This document shows positions 1 through 9,617 of a stretch of 64,000 nt of DNA, one piece after another. This DNA comes from Saprospiraceae bacterium (GTDB lineage Bacteria; Bacteroidota; Bacteroidia; Chitinophagales; Saprospiraceae). A program made the translations under genes and the position numbers. Within the stretch, counting starts at the first letter, position 1. Each line of letters opens with the position of its first letter. Below the pieces are notes generated by a model. The model saw nothing but the letters and a program-made list of their open reading frames with translations, did not search any database and was not told the origin of the DNA. The DNA lies in the NCBI GenBank assembly GCA_016714025.1, contig JADJOB010000002.1, forward strand, positions 851,501-915,500, written 5' to 3'.

Positions 1-798
1 AAGAGCTGCCGCATAGTGTCTCCATCGTTGCCTAAAGTAATCAATATAGCTGGATTTGGCATCCGTAAATATAAATGATTCAGGATTTAGACACAGACCG
101 GTATTATCCGAATTCGAGCGTGCATTAATGAGTAAATCATCATCCCCATACATTCGTTCACTTTGCAAAGCTTGTTGGTTGAATATGGATCTGTGGTACA
201 TTAGATTTCGTCCGCTGCCCATATAAGGAAATCCAGCATGCGAAGCAGCAAAAAACTGAAGGGTATTAAAACAACATTCGAATCGAATGAATTGATTTAA
301 AATGCCTGGAACATATAGGTAGGGTGCATACCCAAGTATGATTTTCTGATCTTTAGTAATACCCTGCATCATTGACTGTAACCAGTTTTTTCCTTCAGGC
401 TTGCAATCTGCATCCGTAAGGGCTAACCACTCATAACGTGCATTTGAAATTCCTAAGGTCAGCGCTTGTTTTTTACCAGCCTGTGTTTTCTGATTTTTAA
501 AGTAGCTGATTTTAGGTTCATTTTGAGAAATTTCGCGGATCCATGATTCCAATCCATCGCTTGAATCATCATCAACAATCAAAAGTTCAAATTGAGGATA
601 TTGCTGTTCTAGAAACAAATGAAGGTTGTTTTTGAACACAGGAAATTGATTTCGAATACAAATTATAATAGACACCGGAGGCCATTCCGCCTTGGCATTC
701 TTTTGAACAGGTATTATTAACCGGTTGTAAATCAATAACCAATATATTGAGAAAATTCCCAAACATCCAAAACCAATAAATACTATTAAGGTATTCAC
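1..798 (-). CDS. family 2 glycosyltransferase, membrane-anchored (3' end beyond window)
   Basis: The reading frame is open on the minus strand from about 798 to the left edge of the window, so the C-terminus is missing. The N-terminus (from a GTG start, VNTLIVFIGFGCLG) is one membrane helix. A GT-A fold follows: LLIVDDDSSD (first nucleotide-sugar Asp region), then LTDADC (the DXD-like position), GSGRNLMY, GDDDLLI and RQRWRHY, which resembles the QxxRW acceptor motif of processive and membrane GT2 enzymes. It probably transfers a sugar at the inner face of the inner membrane in envelope polysaccharide synthesis. No ATG fits; GTG at 798 is the best start, although the frame stays open somewhat further upstream. 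It is divergent from the PorU-like gene. Family is clear; acceptor and sugar are unknown. Confidence 0.8.
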   Translation of the reverse strand, partial: MNTLIVFIGFGCLGIFSIYWLLIYNRLIIPVQKNAKAEWPPVSIIICIRNQFPVFKNNLHLFLEQQYPQFELLIVDDDSSDGLESWIREISQNEPKISYFKNQKTQAGKKQALTLGISNARYEWLALTDADCKPEGKNWLQSMMQGITKDQKIILGYAPYLYVPGILNQFIRFECCFNTLQFFAASHAGFPYMGSGRNLMYHRSIFNQQALQSERMYGDDDLLINARSNSDNTGLCLNPESFIFTDAKSSYIDYFRQRWRHYAAAL

Positions 799-852
799 AG
801 GAATAAAGGTAAAAAATTCAATCAGAGCTTTAAATATTAAAAAAATATGTAA

Positions 853-860
853 TATGTTTG
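853..860 (+). promoter_or_regulatory. candidate Bacteroidota -7 box (TATGTTTG)
   Basis: TATGTTTG matches the TAnnTTTG -7 consensus and lies 35 bases before the ATG of the PorU-like gene, in the only gap between divergent genes. No convincing -33 TTG was found at the usual spacing, so this is tentative. Confidence 0.35.
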
Positions 861-895
861 CAGTTGATTCTCTACCAAAAAATCAATTTTAACCT

Positions 896-3800
896 ATGAT
901 TCGTGCAATTTTATTGACTTTTCTACTCATTTCTGGTTTGAACGCTTTTGCTCAAATGCAATTCCAGGGACAATCACTTTATGGCAATGAATGGATTCGA
1001 CCCAATCAAAGCTATCTTAAATTTAAAATTTCTGAAGATGGTATGTACCGGATTAGTTACCAGGATTTACATCAAGCTGGTTTTCCATTGGGCGCCGTAG
1101 AACTCAACAAATTGCATATAATTACTTTAGCTCAGGATGTAAAGCTCATTCGTTCTACCGATGGACTGATGGGAACGGATGATTACATATTGTTTTATGG
1201 AAAGAAAAATCGGGGAGAACTTGATACACCTTTGTTTTCCGACCCAACAGGCTTGATGAATCCGGAATACAGCATGCATACAGATACTGCTGCATATTAT
1301 TTGACCTGGGACAATACCATCAACCCAAATGGAATTGAGAGAATTCAAAATGATTTATCAGCGCCTTTGCCAAAGGATGCTTATTATTTAAAAACGCAAT
1401 TGGATGTTTTTTCTGAGCTTTCTTTCAAACGAGGAGTGGGATATGGAAATGCACAAAAATTTCCATTATTTGATGCCTGTCAGGGCTATGCAACGGATCA
1501 TTTTAAAAGCCGTGAATTTGAATTAAAATTTAAACATTTAAACAAATCAGGTCCGGATGCTAAAATTGTAACACGAATAGGAGGTTATGGTGAAGATAAT
1601 TCCGCTCACAAACTAAATTTTCTACTTGATGGACAAGCAATAGATGATGATTTATTTGCTGGTTATAAAGTTCGTATAAAAGAAATCAATCGCAATGTTA
1701 CTGATTTGAGTGAGTCCATGCGTTTGGGAATCGAAGCGGTTTCAAATCCGGAGGATCAAATCGTGGTAGCAAGCATTGAGTACACATATCCTGCAGAGTT
1801 TATTTTCGATCAAAATAAATTTGCAAAAATAAAATTAGGTTCAGGCCCCATTCGAAAATATCTTGAAATTGAAGATTTTGATGGAGGAACAGAATTATTT
1901 GTATATGATATCACAAACCAATATTATCTAAAAAGTATTCGGGAAGCCAATGGCATATATAAAATTACGATTCCGGAATCATCCGTAGAGCGGGAATTGA
2001 TCTTGTTTAATGAATCCGCCATTAAATCAATTTCTTCATTGCAATCAATGCAATTTTTAGATATTCAGCCGGGAGATTATAATTATTTAATCTTATATCA
2101 TCCAAATTTAACGGATGATGGACATGGAATCAATTATGTTCAGGAATACGCAGATTACAGAGCCTCACAAGCGGGAGGTTCTTATAAAGTTGCCTTAGTA
2201 AATGTTGAATCACTTTATGATGTATTTGCATATGGAATCCACACCCACCCACTTGGAGTTAAAAATTTTGTTCAATATGCAAAAACGATTTGGCCTAACT
2301 TAAATTATTGTTTAGTGATTGGAAAAGGATTGGAATATCCTTATTACCGAAAAAATGGAATAGACCCCAATTTCTTTTTTGTACCGACATTTTCATCTCC
2401 AGCAGCAGATATCATGTTGGTAACGGATAATCAAAATGAAGCGCTGTGTGCATTTGGAAGATTGCCGGTCATCAATGGCACAGAAATTAAAAATTATTTG
2501 GACAAAGTAAAATCTCACGAAAATTATTTGCGGATTGCAAATCATACCATTGAAGAAAAGGAATGGGAAAAACGTGTGGTGCATTTATCAGGTGGAGATC
2601 CTAGCATCTATACACAAATTAGTGGCCAGTTAAATGGCATGGAACAAGTTATAGAGGAAAATTTATTTGGAGCTAATGTTCAAACATTTTATAAGCAAAG
2701 TAGCAGTACCATTGAAGTAGCTAATAGTGAGAAATTAAAAAATTCAATCAATGAAGGAAGTTCGATCATTGCTTTTATGGGACATTCAGCTGCAATTCGC
2801 CTGGATTTTAATTTGGAGAATGTAGATTCATATAAAAACAAAGACAGATACCATTTATTTATGGCAATGGGTTGTTATGCTGGTTCGATGTTTGCTCCCA
2901 ATCGATCCATTAGTGAAGATCACAACCTGGCCCCTGAAAAAGGTTCCATTGTTTATCTGGCAAATACCACTGCAGGTTTCCCGGATATTTTGGGAGTTTA
3001 TGGTTCTGAATTTTATAAACAAATCGGTACTAAATTTTATGGTGGAGCGATTGGAGATGCCATCCGTGAAACCTATCACAACATGAAGAATCAGGGCGGT
3101 GAACGATTGTTGACTCAAGCCTATTCTACAAGTTTTAATGGGGATCCGGCAGTAAAATTGAATGTAAATACATTCCAGGATTATACCATTGATGCAAAAT
3201 CTGTCCGAACAAATCCTGCACTCGTATTTAATAATCAGAAAGAATTTGAATTTAATTTTGAAGTCGTCAATTTGGGCGCTTATACAAAGGATAGTATTCT
3301 GATTAATATTGATATCCGCCAGGCAAATGGTAAAATTGTTCCTGTAACAGCTTTCAAAATTGCTACTCCATCAACCCGTCGCCTTGTTAGTGTTAAAATT
3401 CCTATGAATGGTGAAGAATCGATTGGTTACAATAGCATTTATGTAAAATTAGACGGAGCCAATGAATTAGCTGAAGGACCTTTAGCAGATGCAGAAAATA
3501 ATAATGAGTTAATTATTCAAGGACAACGCGGATATAGTTTATATATTTTTGGAAATGAAGCTCGTCCTGTATTTCCTCAGGAATTTTCAATAGTCAGTGA
3601 AGACAATTTGAAATTGATAGCTTCGAACGGGAATACACTGGCTGCAAATGGAAGCTATTTTATTGAATTGGATACGACTGAATATTTCAACAGCTCATTA
3701 AAACTGTCAACACAAATTCAACAAACCGGTGGAGTAATTAGCTGGACGCCCAATATCAATTTAATGCCAGACCAGGTGTACTATTGGAGAATTGCGCCTG

Positions 3801-5884
3801 ACAGCACCGGATCTGGAGTTTTCGCGTGGAGAAATTCATCCTTCATTTACGTTCCGGGAAGCTCACCAGGTTGGAATCAATCACATTATTTTCAGCATAA
3901 GAAAAATGATTTTTATAAAATGAATTTAAACGAACCGGATCGTCAGTTTAAATATGCTGAATCTTTTGTAGAAATTCGTGCAAATAATGGATACATTGAA
4001 TTGCCAACTTACATCAGACCTCGAGTATATGTTGGCACAGACGTAGCAGCTGATTATGATTATTGGAATTACAGTTCGGATTTTTCAGGGATTGTTGTCA
4101 ATGTATTTGACCCAATTACAGGAAAAATGTGGATTAATCAAAGTGGTGGAGATTTTAATAGTTTAAATCATCCTGGGTATATTAATAAACCATTTTTTGT
4201 ATTTAAGACTTCCAACCAGGCAGAGCGCGCCGCATTAATCCAATTTTTAGAACAGTACATTCCAAATGATCACGTTGTGATTTTTAGCACAATGACACAA
4301 TATCAAAATTCATATTATCCGGAATTGTGGGAATCGGATGGTCCAAATAATTTATACACTGTATTGGAACGATTTGGAGCAAAAGAAATTCGAAGTTTAA
4401 GATCTTTCAGCTCTGTGCCTTACATCATGATATTCCGAAAAGGAAGACCAGAGTTTGAAGTAAGGGAAAGTATTGGAAACTTTATGGATGAAAATGAAAT
4501 TTCTCATTCTTTTACAATTCCGCAAACTTCAGGATCTGTGCAATCCAGAATTATTGGTCCTGCAAAATCCTGGTCAAACTTTTTGTGGGATCATAAAAAC
4601 TTTAATGGCGCCGAAGATGTACAGGAAATAAATATTTATGGTGTAGATGCTATTGGAAATGAAACCAAGCTCGTTGGTCCAATAACAGATAAATTGTATG
4701 ATTTATCGGGTGTAAATTCTGCACTGTTTCCAAAATTAAAACTTGAATGGAAAACAACTGATACCATCAAGCGTTCAACACCGGAATTGGATTATTGGCG
4801 TGTGCTTTACAAGGGACTTCCGGATGCAGCTTTTAATCCAAGTAAATATTATAAAAAAGCCAAGGATACAATCAATCAGGGGGATGTATTGGATTTGGAA
4901 ATTCTGGCACAAAATATTGGGGCTGCTGATATGGATAGTTTGTTGGTAAAATTTACGGTTGTTAGTCAAAGCAATCAGCAAACAGTAACTTACAAACGGT
5001 TTGCCTCTATGGCAAGCCTGGCTTTCCAAAAAATTCCATTTAGCTTTAATTCATCAAAAATATATGGAGCCTATAAATTGTTTATTGAATTAAATCCAAA
5101 CAATGATCAGGCAGAGTTAAATACCTTTAATAATACTGTCATTATTCCGTTTTTCGTACGACGTGATAAGTTGAAACCCTATATGGATGTTACTTTTGAT
5201 CGATTAAAAATATTTAATGCGGAAATCGTTTCCAGTAAATCACACATTGAAATCAGTCTTCAAGATGAAAACAAGGATTTGTTATTAAACGATACCAGTG
5301 TATTTACTATACGGATTAAAGAACCGGGAGGTACTCCGCAGCGCGTTTATTTTGCAAATCAACAAGTTCAATTTGTACCCGCAGCAGGAAACAGTAAGAC
5401 CGTAAGAGCAATAATTCAAGGGGACTTTAAATTGGATGGAATCCATACTTTATACGTCAATGCAATAGACGGTTCAGGAAATACAGCTACTGAACAGGAT
5501 TATCAGGTAGATTTTACAATTGTAAAAAAATCTTCGGTTGGAAATTTATTTAATTATCCCAATCCGTTTGTAAATAAAACGCGCTTCGTTTATACCTTGA
5601 CAGGGGATGCGCTTCCTGAAAATTATATGATTCAGATACTTACGATTTCCGGTAAGCTTGTTCGTGAAATTACCAAAGAGGAATTAGGTCCGCTATCAAT
5701 TGGAACGCACATGACCGATTTTGAATACAATGGAACAGATCAATTTGGTGAAAAATTAGCGAATGGAGTGTATTTATACCGTTTTATTGTAAAAGATAAC
5801 AAAAACAAATCCTGGGATAAATTTGATACTCATACGGATCAGTATTTCAAAAATGATTTTGGTAAAATGGTCATATTGAGATAA
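896..5884 (+). CDS. porU2: C25-family (gingipain-like) cysteine peptidase, putative T9SS sortase PorU2
   Basis: A 1662-residue exported protein with signal peptide MIRAILLTFLLISGLNAFAQ. The middle of the protein (about residues 390-760) is a gingipain-type C25 domain. The catalytic pair is visible as His630 in FMGHSAA and Cys660 in MAMGCYAGS, followed by FNGDPA. Long beta-rich Ig-like regions follow, and the C-terminus (from about 1550, FNYPNPF) is a FlgD-like T9SS sorting domain. PorU is the cell-surface peptidase that removes sorting domains from T9SS cargo and attaches cargo to lipopolysaccharide. Ordinary PorU is about 1150 residues; the extra length and FlgD-like tail match the longer paralogue called PorU2. 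It would serve the many sorting-domain proteins in this window. No other T9SS core gene is seen here. C25 membership is solid; PorU2 rather than another C25 cargo protease is inference. Confidence 0.75.
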   Translation: MIRAILLTFLLISGLNAFAQMQFQGQSLYGNEWIRPNQSYLKFKISEDGMYRISYQDLHQAGFPLGAVELNKLHIITLAQDVKLIRSTDGLMGTDDYILFYGKKNRGELDTPLFSDPTGLMNPEYSMHTDTAAYYLTWDNTINPNGIERIQNDLSAPLPKDAYYLKTQLDVFSELSFKRGVGYGNAQKFPLFDACQGYATDHFKSREFELKFKHLNKSGPDAKIVTRIGGYGEDNSAHKLNFLLDGQAIDDDLFAGYKVRIKEINRNVTDLSESMRLGIEAVSNPEDQIVVASIEYTYPAEFIFDQNKFAKIKLGSGPIRKYLEIEDFDGGTELFVYDITNQYYLKSIREANGIYKITIPESSVERELILFNESAIKSISSLQSMQFLDIQPGDYNYLILYHPNLTDDGHGINYVQEYADYRASQAGGSYKVALVNVESLYDVFAYGIHTHPLGVKNFVQYAKTIWPNLNYCLVIGKGLEYPYYRKNGIDPNFFFVPTFSSPAADIMLVTDNQNEALCAFGRLPVINGTEIKNYLDKVKSHENYLRIANHTIEEKEWEKRVVHLSGGDPSIYTQISGQLNGMEQVIEENLFGANVQTFYKQSSSTIEVANSEKLKNSINEGSSIIAFMGHSAAIRLDFNLENVDSYKNKDRYHLFMAMGCYAGSMFAPNRSISEDHNLAPEKGSIVYLANTTAGFPDILGVYGSEFYKQIGTKFYGGAIGDAIRETYHNMKNQGGERLLTQAYSTSFNGDPAVKLNVNTFQDYTIDAKSVRTNPALVFNNQKEFEFNFEVVNLGAYTKDSILINIDIRQANGKIVPVTAFKIATPSTRRLVSVKIPMNGEESIGYNSIYVKLDGANELAEGPLADAENNNELIIQGQRGYSLYIFGNEARPVFPQEFSIVSEDNLKLIASNGNTLAANGSYFIELDTTEYFNSSLKLSTQIQQTGGVISWTPNINLMPDQVYYWRIAPDSTGSGVFAWRNSSFIYVPGSSPGWNQSHYFQHKKNDFYKMNLNEPDRQFKYAESFVEIRANNGYIELPTYIRPRVYVGTDVAADYDYWNYSSDFSGIVVNVFDPITGKMWINQSGGDFNSLNHPGYINKPFFVFKTSNQAERAALIQFLEQYIPNDHVVIFSTMTQYQNSYYPELWESDGPNNLYTVLERFGAKEIRSLRSFSSVPYIMIFRKGRPEFEVRESIGNFMDENEISHSFTIPQTSGSVQSRIIGPAKSWSNFLWDHKNFNGAEDVQEINIYGVDAIGNETKLVGPITDKLYDLSGVNSALFPKLKLEWKTTDTIKRSTPELDYWRVLYKGLPDAAFNPSKYYKKAKDTINQGDVLDLEILAQNIGAADMDSLLVKFTVVSQSNQQTVTYKRFASMASLAFQKIPFSFNSSKIYGAYKLFIELNPNNDQAELNTFNNTVIIPFFVRRDKLKPYMDVTFDRLKIFNAEIVSSKSHIEISLQDENKDLLLNDTSVFTIRIKEPGGTPQRVYFANQQVQFVPAAGNSKTVRAIIQGDFKLDGIHTLYVNAIDGSGNTATEQDYQVDFTIVKKSSVGNLFNYPNPFVNKTRFVYTLTGDALPENYMIQILTISGKLVREITKEELGPLSIGTHMTDFEYNGTDQFGEKLANGVYLYRFIVKDNKNKSWDKFDTHTDQYFKNDFGKMVILR

Positions 5885-5964
5885 GATAAAATCGGGAGTC
5901 AGCCAAAATCAGTAGTCAGGAATTAGTAGTCAGAAGGCAGTAATGTGGCTTGTAGCTCTTAAGC

Positions 5965-6096
5965 TAACAGTCTAATAGTCTAACAGTCTAATAGTCTAAC
6001 AGTCTAATAGTCTAAAAGTCTAATAGTCTAAAAGTCTAATAGTCTAAAAGTCTAATAGTCTAACAACCCTCCAGCCCTTCAGCCCTCTTCCCTGAC
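5965..6096. repeat. 8-bp tandem array (AANAGTCT) plus shared tail
   Basis: About twelve units of an 8-bp repeat, AACAGTCT / AATAGTCT / AAAAGTCT, run from 5965 to about 6064. A tail containing CAGCCCTTCAGCCCTCTTCC follows. The same array type and tail recur near 44400-44600. The segment before it (5890-5940) has scattered AGTCAG/AGTAGTCAG words. The tail runs into the 3' end of the next minus-strand gene and supplies its last codons and stop. Confidence 0.85.
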
Positions 6097-7158
6097 ATCT
6101 ATTTCATCCCATCGCTGACATAGATCCAGGAAAAATTTTACCGTCCAATTCGTATAACGAAATGGAAAATAATTTTTCCAAATGGGTATAGAGGATGGAA
6201 ACGCTCCTTTATGTTCTGTCGATCCAGATTTTATTTGCCATTGAAGTATAGACGGAATCAACCGTTCGGCTGCTTCTTTATAGTGATTATGATTGGTACG
6301 TTGATATGCTTTAAGAAATAATGCACAAATTTGAATTTGACCGGTAACACAAATAAATGAGTAATCACCAGTCATATTATTTTCATAAAATGCCGGTATC
6401 TTATTTTGTAAACGGATTTGTTCGCACATTCGATTTAATATTTCAAGTATATATTTTTCAATGCCTTGCTCATTGAGCAGGATGGCAGATTCCAGAAATC
6501 CTTCCAATGCATAAGCTACCGGATGACTCAATGCTTTTTTATTGGGTTCAAAGCCGCAATTATCAAAAAACCCGAATTCGTTTTTATTTTTAAATAAATA
6601 ATTTAAGGATTTTTCAATTTGATCCACATTTTTATTTTCAAAGTATGTTTGATCAATTTGTAAAAGTGGCCAAATGCAACGGCTGTAATAACTTGCAAAA
6701 TAACCGGGTTGATATAAGTGGGATTTAAATACACCCGCGGGATCGATGTTATTTAGTAAGGCGTGGTAAGATTTTTCCATGGTAAGGAAAATACCAGGAT
6801 CGGAGCTGTATTTATAAGATGCATGTAGACCAAATAAAATTTGGGCGGTGTTAAAAGCACTTTTGTTATTAAAGGCAACACCCGAATGATAAAAGCCATC
6901 TTTTGACTGAATGGATTGCAGCCAATGAGTACATCCTATTCCAACGGAAATTGCTTCTTCATTTTTAGTTGAAAGCAAATTTTCAATTATGTAACCACTT
7001 GTTTCTGGATAATCCTTTTGCCATGCTAAGAAAGAGGGTAAATACATCCAACGGCTGTGCGGGAACCCACCCTGTCCGTAATGATGATAACTTGTAAGGA
7101 GCCAGTTTAAACTGTCCTGGGCAGCCTGTTTGAGTTGATCGCGCATCACTGGATCCAT
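6079..7158 (-). CDS. alpha/alpha-barrel-like protein of unknown function, polysaccharide-cluster associated
   Basis: A 359-residue protein with no signal peptide or membrane segment. It is rich in helices and aromatics, with repeated short patterns such as W..S..SKDGFYHSG, GFPHSRW and GAFPSSIPIW. This looks like an alpha/alpha toroid as in polysaccharide lyases, family 88-type hydrolases and prenyltransferase/squalene-cyclase-like repeats. Similar uncharacterised proteins often sit in polysaccharide gene clusters, and this one is divergent from the formyltransferase operon. No catalytic residues can be assigned. Start ATG at 7158 was chosen; ATG at 7146 is also possible. The final residues (VREEG and the TGA stop) are encoded by the dispersed CCCTCTTCCCT repeat, so the original C-terminus may have been replaced. 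Confidence 0.6.
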   Translation of the reverse strand: MDPVMRDQLKQAAQDSLNWLLTSYHHYGQGGFPHSRWMYLPSFLAWQKDYPETSGYIIENLLSTKNEEAISVGIGCTHWLQSIQSKDGFYHSGVAFNNKSAFNTAQILFGLHASYKYSSDPGIFLTMEKSYHALLNNIDPAGVFKSHLYQPGYFASYYSRCIWPLLQIDQTYFENKNVDQIEKSLNYLFKNKNEFGFFDNCGFEPNKKALSHPVAYALEGFLESAILLNEQGIEKYILEILNRMCEQIRLQNKIPAFYENNMTGDYSFICVTGQIQICALFLKAYQRTNHNHYKEAAERLIPSILQWQIKSGSTEHKGAFPSSIPIWKNYFPFRYTNWTVKFFLDLCQRWDEIDVREEG

Positions 7159-7180
7159 TTATGCAAAGTAAGTCTTTTTA

Positions 7181-7212
7181 TTGGAATTGTCAGGTTCAGT
7201 GTGCTACTTTTG
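7181..7212 (+). promoter_or_regulatory. promoter of the polysaccharide operon
   Basis: A TTG at 7181-7183 and TACTTTTG at 7205-7212 are separated by 21 bases. This agrees with the Bacteroidota TTG / TAnnTTTG promoter. It lies 17 bases before the proposed TTG start of the formyltransferase gene. Confidence 0.55.
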
Positions 7213-7228
7213 ATTTTCAATTATAGAC

Positions 7229-8200
7229 TTGGGACTAAATCAAAAACCTTCAGCAATTACAGTAAATAGGGCATACATTGGCAGTCCAGATAGTTATTTT
7301 ACAAAAACATTTGTTCCAAAACTATTAGAGCAAGGGCCATTTTTAATGATTTTTATTAACCAAAAACCATTTGTTTTAAAACCTTCAAATGCATCATTTT
7401 TTTTGCGATTTATTTTGAGCTTAAAGGCCAATCCGCTGCTCAAAACAGCAAGCTTAATATATTGGAAATATTATACCCATCACCACCACATTCCATTTTT
7501 AGTTTTTGATTCATTAAATAATCCCGAACTTATAGGATACTTGAAAGATAAAGAATTCATTTTATCGGCAGGATTGCATGAAAAAGTAAATAGAAATCTC
7601 CTGAGAGCCTGCCCTAATGGTTTGATTAATTTTCATTATTCATTATTACCAAAATACCAAGGTCGTTTTCCTGTATTTTGGCAATGTGTTCAAGGTGATT
7701 TGGAATTTGGTTATACCTTTCATAAGATGAATGAACGATTGGATGCAGGCCCTATTTTACTTCAAAATAAAATAAGCATTTCAAAGGAAAGCTTGAATTC
7801 AGAAAATCCGGTTGCGGCCATATCAGATGAACTCACATTGCATGCTTCCAATCAAATTTATAAAATAGTCCGTGGGGTGAAGGAGTTTGATCTTGAAAAC
7901 AAGTCCTCCAATTTATTTACAAAAAAGGACTTTATAGATTTCCATAAATTGAATATAGATCAAACTGGATTGGCCTGGCTTGAAAAATGTAAGGTTTCAA
8001 AAAGATTTATATTGCAGGATCGCTATTTAATTCATTTAAAACCAGCTGGTATTTCAAACGATTCAACAAATCAGATACGAATCCATGGTATGTCGCTTGT
8101 TATTAGTAAAGATTGCCGTAATTTTATCATTCAAAGCATCAATTATCTTCCTGCCTTTATTTATTATTTTCAAATAGCAAAAATTGTCCGAAACTCCTGA
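7229..8200 (+). CDS. formyltransferase family protein (sugar N-formyltransferase-like)
   Basis: A 323-residue protein of the formyl_trans_N fold, which uses N10-formyltetrahydrofolate. The catalytic triad typical of the family is visible as Asn134 and His136 in LINFHYSLLPKYQG and Asp172 in ERLDAGPILL. It is the first gene of an operon with a flippase and glycosyltransferases, so its likely substrate is an amino sugar of a surface glycan rather than Met-tRNA; the tRNA enzyme's C-terminal domain is not apparent. The start is TTG at 7229. The first in-frame ATG (about 7346) would remove the conserved N-terminal strand YIGSPDSYFTKTFVP, so TTG is preferred. It overlaps the next gene by 17 bases. 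Family call is firm; substrate is inferred. Confidence 0.75.
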   Translation: MGLNQKPSAITVNRAYIGSPDSYFTKTFVPKLLEQGPFLMIFINQKPFVLKPSNASFFLRFILSLKANPLLKTASLIYWKYYTHHHHIPFLVFDSLNNPELIGYLKDKEFILSAGLHEKVNRNLLRACPNGLINFHYSLLPKYQGRFPVFWQCVQGDLEFGYTFHKMNERLDAGPILLQNKISISKESLNSENPVAAISDELTLHASNQIYKIVRGVKEFDLENKSSNLFTKKDFIDFHKLNIDQTGLAWLEKCKVSKRFILQDRYLIHLKPAGISNDSTNQIRIHGMSLVISKDCRNFIIQSINYLPAFIYYFQIAKIVRNS

Positions 8201-9617
8201 TCAAAATACAAGTCCTCAACATGCTCTAAACCATCTTTTCAGATGGCAATTTGCCAGTTCGCTCTATATGAGCTTATTGCAATTGGCAAGCCTTGTGTTT
8301 TTAGGACAATTTCTAGGGTATAAGGAGATGGGGATTTATACCATATTTCAGATTGTATTCAGATTGGCTATGGCATTATTAGACCCGGGGATGTTTGTTT
8401 CTGTCATCCAAAAAACTGGATTTAATAGACAAATACTTAATAAATTGAAGAGTATACAGTATATCCTGTTGTGTATTTGTATCGGATTGCTTTTAGGATT
8501 TTATTTATGGGAGTACAATTATCTTATTTCCTACCCATATGTTGTAATAATCTCCTTGGTACTTTTTTCTACCATAGGAATTGGAAGTATGTATCCTTCT
8601 CTATTACAACATCATTTAAAGCAAAAACAAATTAGTTTATTTCTAATTCTATCTGGAACAATAGAATTTATTTGGATTATTCTTGCTATTTGGTATGTTG
8701 ATCCAATTTTAGTATTTTGTATTGGCTTGTTTTTAAGATTTAGCATTTTTTATTCCCTTTCATGGCTATACTCCAAAATGTTAGTTTACAAGGAGCGAAT
8801 TGATGAATCAGTTCAGGAACATGTTTCTTTTTCATCTTATCAGGTTTTAAATCAAGGGATCAGTTTTGTACAGGGTAATTTTGATACGGTCTTGGTTGGT
8901 TCTGTCTTTGGCTTGTTGGTTTTGGGGCCTTATAATATAGCTTCTGAATTTAGCTATCTTTTGTTTTCTAAAATCAATCCAATATTTAATAAAGCAATTT
9001 TTCCATTGTTGGCAAAATATCAGAAGGATGTTAAACACCGTCAGGAGATTATTAAAGAAAGTTTATTAAGTCATGCCCTGGTATGCATTACTATATATTT
9101 AATTGTCTATTCACATTTGTCTGATATCATTCCACTGCTATTTAAAGATCCTGAATACAGCATTTTGCAGTTTTCTAAATTCATTGTCATCATGGCAATG
9201 ATTCGTTCGGTCAATAATATCGTTTTCAATCAATTATTAGCATTAGGAGAATCTTCAAGGCTTTTAAAGTGGAATATTGCTGTGCTAATCATAAATTATG
9301 TATTTATTGCTTTAGTTTATTGGACGCAAACAGATATATATAAGTTTTTATTGATTAATATATTTCTCAGCTTCTCAGTATTGGTTTATTCAATACACCG
9401 TCTATTAAGTTATTTTGAAGATGTGCACTTGTTTTATAAAGCACTGATAAAATATATGATCTATTTAACATGTTGTTGCATCGTATTATTTTTAATTCAT
9501 ATGATGAATCCAAAATTTATTAGTTCTTTGCTTTGTGGAGTTGCAGGCTTATTTAGTATCAATTTTATTTTTTATCGCGATAAAATATTTGAATTGTTCC
9601 GTTTGAAAATAATGTGA
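8184..9617 (+). CDS. polysaccharide flippase (Wzx-like, MATE/MOP superfamily)
   Basis: A 477-residue integral membrane protein with about twelve hydrophobic helices. The first (SSLYMSLLQLASLVFLGQFLGYKEMGIY) resembles helix 1 of O-antigen and lipopolysaccharide flippases, including the GxxEMGIY-type turn. It would move undecaprenyl-linked repeat units across the inner membrane. It starts at a TTG (8184) inside the end of the formyltransferase gene. The next ATG (8268) would cut into helix 1 and is unlikely. It overlaps the asparagine-synthase-like gene by one base (TGATG). The superfamily is clear; the transported glycan is unknown. Confidence 0.75.
   Translation: MSETPDQNTSPQHALNHLFRWQFASSLYMSLLQLASLVFLGQFLGYKEMGIYTIFQIVFRLAMALLDPGMFVSVIQKTGFNRQILNKLKSIQYILLCICIGLLLGFYLWEYNYLISYPYVVIISLVLFSTIGIGSMYPSLLQHHLKQKQISLFLILSGTIEFIWIILAIWYVDPILVFCIGLFLRFSIFYSLSWLYSKMLVYKERIDESVQEHVSFSSYQVLNQGISFVQGNFDTVLVGSVFGLLVLGPYNIASEFSYLLFSKINPIFNKAIFPLLAKYQKDVKHRQEIIKESLLSHALVCITIYLIVYSHLSDIIPLLFKDPEYSILQFSKFIVIMAMIRSVNNIVFNQLLALGESSRLLKWNIAVLIINYVFIALVYWTQTDIYKFLLINIFLSFSVLVYSIHRLLSYFEDVHLFYKALIKYMIYLTCCCIVLFLIHMMNPKFISSLLCGVAGLFSINFIFYRDKIFELFRLKIM

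Noticed and set aside
5965..6064. Short tandem repeats as a CRISPR-like array
   Set aside because: The unit is 8 bp with no spacers, and no cas gene is present.
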